DNA of 64,000 bases. It comes from Grammothele lineata (taxonomy: Eukaryota > Basidiomycota > Agaricomycetes > Polyporales > Polyporaceae). A program made the translations under genes and the position numbers. The notes beneath the pieces are model-generated. The model did not search any database. It saw only the letters and a list, made by a program, of their open reading frames with translations, and was not told the origin of the DNA. The stretch lies in contig NDFF03000028.1 in assembly GCA_002150815.3 (NCBI GenBank), forward strand, positions 62,001 through 126,000, given 5' to 3'. Below, piece after piece: positions 1 through 11,700 of this stretch. Every line of letters starts with the position of its first letter. Positions within the stretch are counted from its first letter, which is position 1.

Positions 1-3000
1 GCATGACGACCGACGGGAAGTCATTGTCGACGAACGTGAAATTCGCGGGGCCGTCGAGGATATTACCCCCGGCGTCAACAAGCGCGGGGATTGGAACTCC
101 GAAGAAGAAGTCGGTATTGTCAATGACGGTCATGTCCTTCAGCGAAGCTCCCATGCCTAGGTACGAGACTTGGTAACGCTCGTCCCCGTTTGCGAGCTCA
201 AGGAAGCCGGAGAAGACGGGGAACAATGCCGGATCGATACCAGAGGGGGGTGTGATCGACACGGAAACCGTCTGGCTGAAACCGGGGGAAACGGTGAATG
301 TCTGTGGTTGGACTTTGACAACGGCGGCTGCAGCTGAGATGGGCACTGGGCCATCTGCGGGGAAGATGCTGTCGGGTTGGATAGTGAGCGCTGTGCCAGC
401 TGGGATGTGCGCGACCTTGAAAGTCTTCTTCGTCTTTCCCGTGTTCTTCACAGTAAACGTTTGTCTGACAGTACACGTTACAGTCAGGGATAAGGATATA
501 GCTCGCGAACTGGCACACTCACTTGCCATGGAAGTGTGCGGTGTCGTTCGTAATGAGCTCGGAAGGAGTGATGAGGACCTCAGCGTGGATCGCCCGGAAC
601 GCATCCACCAAACCTGCGCCCTGCTGAGTGACGGTCTGGAGTGGGTCCCCATCCGTGTGGCTCGAAGCGACGCGTTGTGCGGTGGTCTCGAAGAGCGTAC
701 GTGCAATGCGGCCGACTGCAGGTGACGTACCGCGAGCCTCGAATAGCAGCGCGGATACACCCGCCATGAAAGGCGTGGCCATCGAGGTGCCGGAGAGGAC
801 GGCAAACGTGCCGAGCGCAACAGGGAACGTTGACAGAATGTTTCCACCAGGCGCAGCGACTGCGGGCTTGAAGAAGAAGTCATTCGAGGGACCGTAGCTA
901 GTGAAGGAGGAGATGAGACCGCCGTCAGGATCGGGGAAATCGAAGTTGGCGCCGGTTTGAGGGAAAGTAATCGATACTGAGGAGCCAGACGCGATGGCTT
1001 TGACGAGCTAAAGTCTAGAGTCAACATGGAATTGGGTATACATTGCGGAGAGGACTTACGGACACACCGTCAGCAGCCTGGATCAACGCAGCAGTAAAGT
1101 TTCCAACATCGATCGCTGCAAAACCGTTGCCATTACTAAGGAGTGCAGTGAGTTGCACGTCAATATATCCAAAAGACAGGAGACGTACTCGTAGATAAGC
1201 GTAGCGTTACCACCTTTCGCTGCGATGTTGGTTAACTTCGTCACCTTAGGAGAGAGATGTCTATCAGTCGAAGAAGTCGGCAAAACGCCCTTGAATAGCG
1301 TCACTCACAAAAGTGCATGTCCCACGACGAACGAGAACCACAAAGCCGGACAGGTCTGGAGTGTCATCAGGCAGGGGGTTGCATGCATCATCAACGACGG
1401 TGGTGTCGTCGTTCGTCACGAACAAAGGCCGCGTGCCATCGACCGGGAACGGGAAGAGGCTGTAATAAGGGACAGGATCGTGTTCAATGCCGCTGATTGT
1501 CGCGTTTTGGAGAGGGATGACGGTGTTGTCGAGACTTGCGACGGAGATGGCGTCGATGGCGTTTCCGGGACTGGAAGTGTACCAGGAACCTACCGACCCA
1601 TCATTGCCTAATAATCAAAATCAATGACGTGGGATCAATGATATGATCGCGCGAACTATAGCACAGAGGAATTTATGATGAGGACGCACCCGCGGCTATG
1701 GTAACAATACGGCCTGAGGCGGCAATACGGCTGGAGACGACGGAACTAGAGCTTTCCGTCCATCCATCGGACCCGCCAAGGGACATGGTGAGAATGTTAT
1801 TGCCGTCTTGGACTCCACGAAGGAGTGCCTCAACAATGACTGCAGACGACGTTCAGAGACCGCAGTCAGCTAGGAAGCCGGATTGAAGGAACGTACTATC
1901 ATCCGAGACCACCCCCTCACACCCGAAAATCCTGTAGGCATTTATCGACGCCTTATACGCAACACCGCTGATATTGAACGGGTTAGTGGGGTCAGCGCCA
2001 ATGATGCCCTATCGTAGTGTGAGACGGATAGGAAGGTCAAAGCTTTATATGAGACCTCACCCCAACATGGGTACCGTGTCCGTTGCAGGTGTCCAAGGGA
2101 TCATCATCGGGGATAGGAGTATTGGTGCCGTCTGTCTCACTAATAAGGGCAATGTTACGAACGGAACGGTCTAGCTCACCGTAGGCATCTCCGACGAAGT
2201 CGAAACCGCCAATAACTTTGTTCCCTGGCCCGAAAGCACCGCCAAGGAAGGGATTGGTGTAATCGATACCTGGTAACAAGTTAAGACAAGTTGTAAACAA
2301 TATTACTTGGTCATTTTACAGACCAGTATCAATGCTGTAAGCAAGTTCAAAATGCGTGCATTGGAAGAGAAAGCCCACAGAACTTACATGCCAATCTTGA
2401 TACCCTCACCCAAGAATCCTTGAGCGTGCAGCTTGTCTACATTAGTGATTACGTGCGTCGATTCGCCGTCAGGAGGTATCTCAGAGTCATCTTCGCCGGT
2501 AACAACATGGACCTTCACTGGCTTGGGAGGAGGAATCAGAGTGACTGGGCGAATGGCCTTGACACCAGGAATTTCCAGGATTTTTGCGGCGTCCTGCGAT
2601 GATTTTTGCGCTAAGGAATCATAGTAAGGGATGATGTTATGAGGGTACGCACGTCTTCGTTCTATGAGGAAACCATTCGTTAGTATAGTACGTAAAGCCT
2701 TTGAGACAGCGGACCTACATCCAGAGTCAAGACAGAGCCGAGGAACAGTCCAGGAGAGTCAAATTCCTTTTCGACGGCGAAGCTCAGGTCCCTCTTCCGG
2801 ATCGAGTCGTACACGATTTCGTGAGACTGTGCGCGAATATAACGTGTGAGCGTATCGCGGTCGCGTGATCCGTTCCCAACATATACACATACCGAGCGGG
2901 TGTCGAACGCTCGCTTGGTGGGGATGTCGTCCGCGTTGTCCACCTCAATGATAAACTTATTAGGGAGCGTGTTTCCGAAACCTTTAGTGGTCCGTGTAAG

Positions 3001-3072
3001 ATCTGAAGGGGAGAACTTGGCGGCGAGCGCCGCGCCGGTAGCAGCGAGAAGAGGGAGGAAAAGCGACGCCAT
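1..3072 (-). CDS. Secreted subtilisin-like serine protease (family S8), 3' end outside window
   Basis: Predicted secreted endopeptidase. The ATG at 3072 opens a hydrophobic signal peptide ([18 protein letters not shown]), followed by an I9-type propeptide. The whole catalytic triad can be rebuilt by splicing: Asp in GIIDTG (on an 11-nt exon, 2324..2334), His in CNGHGTHV (about 2065-2095) and Ser in GTSMATP (about 770-790). The oxyanion Asn lies in GNDGS (about 1600). A protease-associated-type insert with LVRRGTCTF (about 1310-1345) lies between His and Ser, and the C-terminal part runs off the left edge. This layout matches the Vpr/pyrolysin type of extracellular subtilisin. Introns are 50-70 bp, for example 2827..2892. 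The triad makes an active enzyme likely; the substrate is unknown. Only the C-terminus is missing, and that is because of the window edge. Confidence 0.93.
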
Positions 3073-3146
3073 AGCGAGGGGTCCCGTTCAGGGGAATACC
3101 GGTAACACCGCGAGCGATGTTGGCGGACTTCGCAAGCGACTGAGGG

Positions 3147-3154
3147 TTTATATA
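3147..3154 (-). promoter_or_regulatory. TATA box of the subtilisin gene
   Basis: On the reverse strand this reads TATATAAA, about 75 bp upstream of the subtilisin ATG at 3072. That is a normal TATA spacing for a regulated fungal gene with a short leader. The assignment is inferred from motif and distance. Confidence 0.5.
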
Positions 3155-4178
3155 TGCATCGCATCCTGAGCCTGTCGTAAGGTAAGGGAGAAGGCGATAC
3201 ATAGGCGATAGCGTGATAGCGAAAGGAAGTACGCGGGTGGAAGGTCGTGCGAGCAACGGACTATCGCATACCACCGCCCAGGACCAGTTAAGACCGGAGT
3301 CTATGGGATGTTCCTGGTGATGACTGCAGGAACGATGATCTATTGCATTTTCCAGACGACGACGTTCCGGCGGAAGAGAACTGAAGCCGTCAGATTCCCC
3401 TGGTTTCCCCGCACTTGAATATGCCGGAAGTGGAAGAGCAGAGGGTATGTGATCGCGGGAGTGCTTGGCAGTGATGGTCGGTCCCGCCATCGCCACTGTG
3501 AAAGGGTACTGAAAGGGTTGCCGGCGAACACTGTAGGAAAGCCCGGCTTGAGATCTTCTCGGGAGCGCGATGTTGGCAGCAATTTGTGCGACGTACGGCG
3601 AAGGAGAGTTAGGACGTTACGATATGCGCGGGTCATCTCCATGTTTGTGCTTGTGTTGGAGTAGCGCATTCAACGAGCTTGAGGGCAATACGTCCTCTAG
3701 CCATTCGTAAGCTTTGCGTGTATACCGGCAGTTACGCGATAAGGCGAGACGTGGGCATGAGAGTAATGGAACGGCACTGAGGAAGAGCATGTGTGAGCAT
3801 AAGGCCAAGCTCGGTCTGACTGCTTCCTGACGTCCTGCTGTCGTGTGCGGCCACGTGGTCATACGCCACAATGTCCGGTCAGTGTCTGGCCATGTGGTAC
3901 ACTCTCACCAGCTCTCACCGCTGGGAGTCTACACGGTATGCACAAAATAAGCATTGGTTCCCATACAACCAGCATCGGACGTACAGTTGGACAGTTCAGC
4001 GCCCTATCGCCGATATCTCACCTGACTTGATATTAATATTGGAGTACCCACAACCGTCGCCAGCCCGACTCTTTAGTACTCTTCGGTGGACAGCATAACT
4101 GTGGAAAGTTGCTATGAGCATGAGCCCATTTATTGTACAAAGTGAGGACTAGTCAGTGACATGCAAATACTTTGTATA
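3155..4178. other. Intergenic, no gene recognised
   Basis: About 1 kb between the start of the subtilisin gene and the end of the glutaredoxin gene (both reverse strand). It holds only short open frames with no recognisable motif; the part next to 3155 is presumably the subtilisin promoter. Confidence 0.5.
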
Positions 4179-5039
4179 TTACTTTGCATCCACATTGCCG
4201 CGTACCACGAGGCCACCGTCCTCCAACGCTTTCTTCAAACGGTGCTTAGAATGCATCTCCGCAATGTCATCGGAGCCGCCAATTGATTTGCCCTGAGTTG
4301 CGGTCAGATTAGTAGCATGTCATGAAATCACATACAGGACGAGACTTGCCTTCACCAAGATGTTTGGGACTGTTCTGCGCCCGGTTAGACGAGCAAGCAG
4401 GCTTTGTACTTGGGGCCCATCGGAGCGCAGGTTGAGCTCGATGACCTTGGGCGCGGGATCGGTGTCATAGGAAGCCAGCAGGTCTTTAGCCTTCTTAGAG
4501 TATCTAGAAGGCAACGATGTTATGGATGTATACGCAGCGTTGAGCGCCGGTAGTAGCACTTACGGGCAGTACGTTTTGCTGAATACCACCAAGGGATATT
4601 GCTCTGCAACTTGCTTGGTATATGTTTCCCAGTCGTGTTTGCCGTCCGGTGCGTACACTCTCAAATCCACTGGTTTATCTGCATCCACCATCACGGCTCC
4701 CATGCCCTCCACACGCAATGACTCTCCGTCTTCATCGAACTTGCGTTCCGGATACGCCGTTAAGAAGTGGATGAGTGCATCGATTTCGCGTACGTCCGCA
4801 TAGTCTCCCTGGCCGGCATACATTTCGGCCTTCGCGAGCCCAACTTTGCCAGCGCGTGAGGAGGAGGAGGAATAGCCCATGTCCTTGAAGGACTCGGAAA
4901 GCGAGAGGAAGGAAGGCGCGCCATACTGCACGAGGTAGAACACGCTTGCTGCGGTGAGCAGCGCGAGGGTCCAAAGGATGCGCCGGCGACGATACGGAGA
5001 GCCTGTCCAAGGACGCGAGGTCGGTGTCCGAGGCTGCAT
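4179..5039 (-). CDS. Membrane-anchored monothiol glutaredoxin (Grx6/Grx7 type)
   Basis: Predicted Golgi/ER glutaredoxin. The ATG at 5039 starts a basic, proline-rich N-terminus (about 20 residues) followed by one hydrophobic segment (TLALLTAASVFYLVQYG), a type II signal anchor. The thioredoxin-fold domain is in the C-terminal half. The active site is spliced across the intron near 4505-4563 to read SKTYCPYSKKA, a CPYS monothiol site. Further on are the cis-Pro motif RTVPNI and the glutathione-site GGSDD. A single TM anchor plus a CxYS site is the hallmark of yeast Grx6/Grx7, monothiol enzymes of the early secretory pathway; the location here is inferred from them. Three exons. It is divergent to COG2 with 444 bp between the start codons. 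The TAA stop is at 4179..4181. Confidence 0.9.
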
Positions 5040-5483
5040 TGGAGATTCAGGCGAGGAGGCACCAGCGATTGCGGGAGTAGCAGTAGACTAGCAGCAAGCT
5101 GAGATATACACTGGGAGCTGTGGTCGTCGCGGCACTGTAATTCGGGAAGCCCGGAAGAGACCGCCTACGGCGGGATGGGCGTTGGCGACGAAGGTGACGT
5201 GTCCATCGACAGATGCAGACTGCTCGCGAGACTGGGATCGTACCGCAGCGAGGACGTTTGCTCAGCTGACAACACGTCGGAAGACGCGCCGACTCGAGCG
5301 TAGTGGCGAGGCTCACGTGATGGTGACGCGGCGCGTCGAGCGTACAGCCGCGCACTGGAAAGAGGGCCAGCTATAGGCCAGAGGCTTGAGACGCGATGGA
5401 TGTCATAGCCGCCAAGTAGCACCTCAGGTCCTTCTCATCCCCTCTGCAAACACACCCACGCTGGACTTGGTCCTTTTAAGCTC
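5040..5483. promoter_or_regulatory. Shared promoter region of the glutaredoxin and COG2 genes
   Basis: A 444-bp spacer between two divergent start codons, so both promoters must lie here. I see no clear TATA box on either side. Confidence 0.5.
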
Positions 5484-8400
5484 ATGGCTACGATCAGGAG
5501 TCCCGATGCACCTGACTCCCGGGATCCCTTCGACCTGGACAGGCTCGCCGAGGAGCTCGCAGCCAGGGAGGCCTCCGATACACACAACCGTCTGAACGGC
5601 GCGGACGATCTTCCGGAAGGGGCGCGAAGTCTGCCTGTTTATGTGCCTCTCTCGCACAACGACCCATATCTCTCCGCGGAGACCTTTGACGTGGAGCAGT
5701 TCCTCCTCTCCCGCGCCTACACTTCCTTACCCGACCTACGTTCGGAGCTCCGTGACTACCTTGCAACGTTGAAGGAGGAGCTTGTGAAACTCATCAACGA
5801 CGACTATGAGGCGTTTATCAGTCTCAGCACAGACTTGAGGGGCGAGGGCACAAGGCTAGAGAGCATGAAGCAGCCATTGGGAGACCTCAAGAGCCGAGTC
5901 CTTGTACGCTGTCCCTATTGTAGGCTTTCGTCCGCCATTTCATTCACCTCACTGGCAGGAAGCCCGGCAAACCTTACAGGTAATCCAGGACGAGATACAA
6001 GAGAAACTCGATCATCGGGCTACCATCCGTGAGGAGAAGGCATTCCTCCACCAGCTGCTCAAGATTTCAGAATCAATAGCGCGGCTGGAATCTCTACTTC
6101 TCATTTCCTCCCCAGACGATCCGGAGCCAGACTCTGCGGGGGTTGGTGCTATTCCACTACAAGCTCGCCTCAAGGACGATAGTGATGACAGGTGTGCATC
6201 CACATAAATGTTTCAATGACGTTCCCTGACCCATATTTTTGAAAGGACTCGCGGGAACCGAGCCAAGCACTTAGCCCGCGTAGCGGCGGAATACACTCAG
6301 CTTCTCTATCACGTCTCACGAGCGCGCACCGAGCCTTGCGCGTTCATAGACGAAACACAATGGGTTTGTAAGCTGCTCATACCCATGCGACCCCTCCTCC
6401 CCGCTGATGCCGTTGCACTTGCCTAGCGTGTCGACCGCATCAAGTCCACACTCTCATCCGACCTTGACCATTTGTTTGCGACAACCCTGAACGCGCTCGT
6501 TGGTGGCAAAGATACCGGCAAGTCAAGCAAAGTCAGTGAGATCGAGAAATCAAAGTTGTACGCGGACGTGACGGAATGTTTGCGGACATACGACGTTCTG
6601 GGCCTTTGGAGAGACGCAGAGGACGTCCTCCGGCGAGAAGTTGTGCGAGAATTTGTCAAGAAGGTACGCCTGATCTACAATACCGTAATTCCGCCTTTAA
6701 ACTGTGTTTTAGACGATATTTCCTGGAGCCCTATCCGCGCCGCACTCCCCCGTCGTCCCCCACACTCCCTTCCCCTCTCGCACGGGCGCAACCTCTCCCG
6801 CACCGCCCATGACGGCCTCCCACCCTCCCCGCACGCCCTACACCCCCTTTACAGCCTTCGCCTCCAAGCAAAACCCCTTTGAGTTCGCGCTCCGCGCCGA
6901 CACCAGCGCCGGGCCCGCCGCCCTCGCGCACATTCTCGACGAGACAGACGACCCGCTTGCGGCACTCTACAACGCCGTTCTTCGCTTCGTCGATCGCGAT
7001 GTACGGCGGACGATGGAAATTGCCGAGGCGGTGTGCGTCAAGTCTGGCTCACGCGCCGCCATGGCCGTAGACAAGGACAAGGGCGCGGCGGTAATCGAGC
7101 GCGAAGGCGAGGTGCCGGGTTTCGAGATCATGGCGAACGTCGTGTGGTCCGAGATCGGGCGTGCGCTCATGGACGAGCTCGGCGGGGTCATCTTCGCTGC
7201 GGGGAAACCAGACGAGTTCCGCAAGGTGGGCGTGGGTCCACCTCGCTTTCCAGGTCAGAAGTACTAACGGCTTTCGTCTAGCATCATGAGACCACACAGG
7301 CGTTTATTCGTGCCCTCGAGTTTCTCGCGCCCTCTGTGCAGTCCGTCGAGGCGATGCGCAAGCATATCGTGTACGCGTCGTTCGAGCGTCGCTGGCAACT
7401 CCCGGTCTATTTCCAGCTGAGATGGAAGGAAATTGTCACGAAGCTGGAGGACGCATTAGCAACGACAAAGCTAGAGAGAACAGCGTCCAAAGGTCTGTCA
7501 TGCTGAACGGCTCAGGCACGCAGCGTTTTACCGACGCCCGCTTCAGGTCTTGTTCCTTTTGTCACGCCACAGGCAGTCGCGGTTTGCGACGCGATCAAGG
7601 CATGCTGGAGCGCGGAGATCTTCATTCCCGAGCTGAGCTCACGATTCTGGCGATTTACCCTTCAAGTTCGCATCCCTCTTTCCTAGCCTGCTGCAAGCAT
7701 GTTAACGTGAACCGGATGCAGATATTGAGCAGGTACAAGACTTGGCTTGACAAGAGTCTTCCCCCGTTCGAGCCTAACGCCAAAGTGGCCGCTGCCGTTG
7801 CCGCAGAACGCATTGGGGTATGTTTCTCGGCTCTGGCGATGCGTTTCTCTGAATAGTGACCCTCTCCTACAGTCTGTAGGGTCCCCCACGACGCGGACCG
7901 GTACGCCGGTGCCAACAGAGGCCGCGTCTGCCGAGAGCGTCGCTGCAGACGATACATTGTTGCAGCAGTTCGCTACTGCTATCACGGACATCAAGGCCAT
8001 GGAGATGCAAGTGAAAAAGCTCTGGGTGGAGGAGCTCAATGTCATGTTGCCTGACACGTCTCTCGCCGAGGGGGAGCAAGCAGTGGCGCCCGAAGGTACG
8101 TCGAGCCTCTGGCTGCGTATACATTCACCTTTACTAACCACGCGCCAACAGAGGCCTTGAAGCACACGCTCTCCAAGCTCACTACGCTCATCCCCACGCT
8201 ACTCAGCCAAATCGTAGCCATCCTCACGCGGCGTGGGTGCGACGCACTCCTGTCAATGCGTTCGATCCCCTCTCAGTTTCGTGCGATGTCCGCCAGCCGG
8301 CGGGTGCCGACCGAGCCGAGCTACTTCGTGTCGCTCATCTTCAAGCACACCAAGGCTTTCTTCGCGATCCAGACGGTCGACGGGCCTGGGGCGGCGCTTA

Positions 8401-8723
8401 AGGACGCGTTCCTTAAGGCCGTCGCGGAGGAGGTCTTTGAGCTCGTTACACAACGCTACATCTACTTCCTTGCCGCAATGAAGAAGACGGAGGAGTCCCT
8501 CCGGCGGCTCAAGAAGGGCCAGCGCTCAACATACTCGCTCTTCGGGTCCAGCCAACGTGAGGACGACGCCCGTGCGGACGAAGAAAAGATACGTACGCAG
8601 ATGATCCTGGATGTTGAAGCATTCGGGCGAGAGGCCGAGTCGCTCGGTGTCGCTGTGCAAGAAAACGCAACGTACCGGAGCCTGGTAGAGATGGCGCGTT
8701 CGAGCCTCACAGACGATGCATGA
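5484..8723 (+). CDS. COG2: Conserved oligomeric Golgi complex subunit 2
   Basis: COG2 is a lobe A subunit of the COG tether, which handles retrograde vesicles at the Golgi. The N-terminus has the COG2 signature (PFDLDRLAEEL, then FDVEQFLLSRAYTSLPDL) and leads into a long helical region. The C-terminal half, after a Ser/Pro/Thr-rich linker near 6750-6860, matches the COG2 C-terminal domain (…RADDPLAALYN-like and LGVAVQENATYRSL). The frame stays open only when introns are removed. One 54-bp intron (7492..7545 area) removes an in-frame TGA. Another (about 6364-6425) joins ETQW to RVDRIKSTLSSDLDHLF. The gene converges on VPS8 with 76 bp between the stop codons. The start is the first ATG; exact exon edges in the middle are approximate. 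Confidence 0.9.
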
Positions 8724-8799
8724 ATACCCCCACGTCCCCACGTCCTAGTGATATAGCATCAAAGCGCAACTACATAATACTGGGGAAAAAGTATGGTGC

Positions 8800-11700
8800 T
8801 TAGTGTACATTGACGACGCGATTAACGTAGATCTCTGGCGGCGAGCATCTAGTATGGTATATAGCTCCTGTCCGTGACACGACCACAGGTTCTCCCTCTG
8901 GCTGCCTCTCCGTAGTGCCGCTCCCCTCCGACTCCTTTTTGGGACCGACAAAAAATGCCACACCACAGGCCCCACACACGCCCCGCGCCGGAGTCCAGCC
9001 CTTACTCCGCTCTACAACGAGCTCAGCAATCGTGTCGGCGACGTCACGGTCGACGAGGTGTTTGGTGATGACGAGCATATCGCCCTCGGAACGGAAGGAC
9101 TCGAGCATGCCCGTGAGGATTGTCCGGAACTCTGTGTAGAGCGTCCCCTTCGAGACGTGGCCGCGTGGCGCCGATGCCGAGCCGACGAGTCTCTTGAACA
9201 GACGCGGAAAAGACACCGCGCGCGTGGAACTCGCGGACATCAGCGCGGAAAACGTCTTGTGCACCAAGGAGCGTAAAGCGGAGATAGTCCCGTGCTCTCG
9301 CTGTACACGAGAGTCGCTTGCTGAAACACTTTCTGACGGCCCGAGAGCCTCCAGAGAACAACAGCTCGCAACGCGTTGTACGCAGTCAATCTGACTGCTC
9401 AACAGCTGGAACCAGAGGTCTTCAAGCGGATACTCCGCTGATGCTGTCACTTGCGAGCGGTCCAAGCAGAGGGCAATGGAGGTGCTTGCGACAGCTTCGA
9501 GCTTGTGTAGGGCCTCGGAGATGACATCTTGGGAGCTGTCGCCGGTGGTCGCGAGTGCATCTGCTATTCGGGTGGACAAAAGTCGGTCGAATGACTCCGC
9601 TTTGGATAGTGCGGCTCCGGGCTCCCCATCATGGTCAACAAGCCAGACGACTGCGTCAAAGGCTTCCCGGTCTTCGCACACACGAATAGCTTCTGTGCAA
9701 TCCAGGAAGTCGTGCGGAAGATGCTGAAGATCTGTAATCAGGGTGGTTGGATCAAATGTGCAGTGGAGGGATACGTATGTGTTCCGGAGGGATGGGGAGA
9801 GGGACGGAGGGAGTAGGGACTGGCGAGGAAGGAACGCTATCTCGTCTTCGTCCTGTGAGTGAGATGGCCGGAATAGATGCTGGAGGTACAAGAAGCGTTC
9901 CTGACAGGAGTCAGTGCCTAGCGCATCTAGGGCGGCCTCGTGAGATCCCGGAATGTGTTCCTCAACAAGTGCTGCCGTGTAACCAATGTGGATGTCGAGA
10001 AGATGTGGCAGAGAATCAATGAGGGCGTGGGCGACGTCATCTGGGAGCTTGCCCTTGTTCGACCTCTTGGCTGTAATGAGGACTTCATGCACCGACGTGA
10101 AGACATCTGTACGCGGAAGATCCGGGTCAATGATATAGGTCATCAGGAGCTCTGGCCACCGCTTCTCCTGCCGGAACCAGGAGCGGAGGATCCTGAAGAA
10201 GCCTGCCTTCCTAAATAATTCCAGCACCCGTTCACTCTCATGAGGGGTATAAGTGGAAAGTAGGAACTCAGCAGCTAGCTGGCGGTCCTCCCTCGTACTC
10301 TGATCGGGGTCGTCTGCGAGTCCAATGAGAATCATGTGGAGTGTGCTGGGTTGAATCTGAATGAACTGAGGGTATTTAGGCACATTGCGAGCGATGAAGA
10401 TGTGCACGAATGTCCGCTCCTCGGGAGAGAGATCTGGCGACGCAAGAATCTCCAGGAGGATCTTGATGACGACCCAACGACTAACTGCGCGGGAGTCATC
10501 ATTTAGATAGGGGTCTTCGAAGGCCAGGTCGAGTGTGTGCAAGAAAGCCTCTGGGTCGAAACGGAGAAGAAGGCGAGTGTACGGGTATGTCGGCTCTACT
10601 CCATTCTCTTCATCAGACGTCAGAATGAGCTTCCCGCCTTCGCCCTCTGGCCACACACTGGAACGGCCAAAAAAGAGAAAATTGTAGACAGCATTCTTCG
10701 CTTGCAGTGCCTCATCGTCAGGAAGTGGCTCTTCGGACGGGTAGGTAAGTCCGGTTAGGGTGTCCGCGATGAAAGGGTAAATCTTGTATGCGTTCAGCAC
10801 TGTCGGCTCTATCGACTGCTCATCAACGAAGGTCGAAGAAGTCGGTGACGCTTCAGCGCGTTGCTTTCGATATTGTTGTACCCTGCGGACAAGGCCCAGG
10901 AGCTCCACGACCGGTGACACGTAGTCTCGAAGTGCGCGAGTGTAGACGTAGATGAGGGCATCGTACAGGGAGTAGCGTTGACAAAGGGTGATGGCCTGGT
11001 TAATATCGAGGCATTCGGGGTCGATATGCCAAATGAGCCGTTCTACGAGGTCCTGACGGCCTCCTTCTGCGTGAAGTGCAACGAGGCGTTGGGTGATCCG
11101 GGGAGGCACGTGACGTACTTCGCCGCTAAGCATGAACGGCTCGAGCTGCCTGAGGAAAATGCTTGCAATGCCGTTGTTGTCGTAAAATTGGAAGAGATCT
11201 TCGAAGAAGTACTCGAAATCGTGTAAGGCCATGCAAGCACGTGCGCAAGTTGCTACGAGACCTTCAAAGAGATCTGTACGATCGACGCCTCTGCCGTCTG
11301 GGGTAACGTGGGTCCCGTCGGTCATCCGGTCCTCGGAAAATGCATACCGACAGGATGCAGCCATCAGTTCCCGTAGCTTCTGACCAACAATCGACTTGAG
11401 TTTGTCTGGGTCATCTGGCAAACCATTCCGATTCCCGGGTGCCTCGCCGACATAGTATGAACGCGTCAGCTCGATAGCGCTGAGGAAGTCGCCCTCCTCG
11501 ACAGACCGGAGAATCCGATCGGCCCAGGTGAGCAATGTCCCTACTTGCACTCCATGCTGGCCCTGAGACAGATGATGAGTGCTAGCCTCATGCAAGTCGA
11601 CTAGAAAAAACATACTAGGAGGAAAATCTTCCCCTTATAAACCCGCACGCTATGGGCCACCTCGGAGACAGCGTCGGAGTACGTGACAGTGCCATTGGTC

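Noticed and set aside
7490..7545. In-frame TGA in COG2 suggesting a pseudogene
   Set aside because: The stop lies in a 54-bp GT-AG intron whose removal restores SKGLVPFVTPQ in frame.
11600..11613. Separate gene start at ATG 11613
   Set aside because: The ATG falls inside a 53-bp intron of VPS8; splicing joins KIFLL to GQHGVQVGTLLTWADRI, the conserved Vps8 order.
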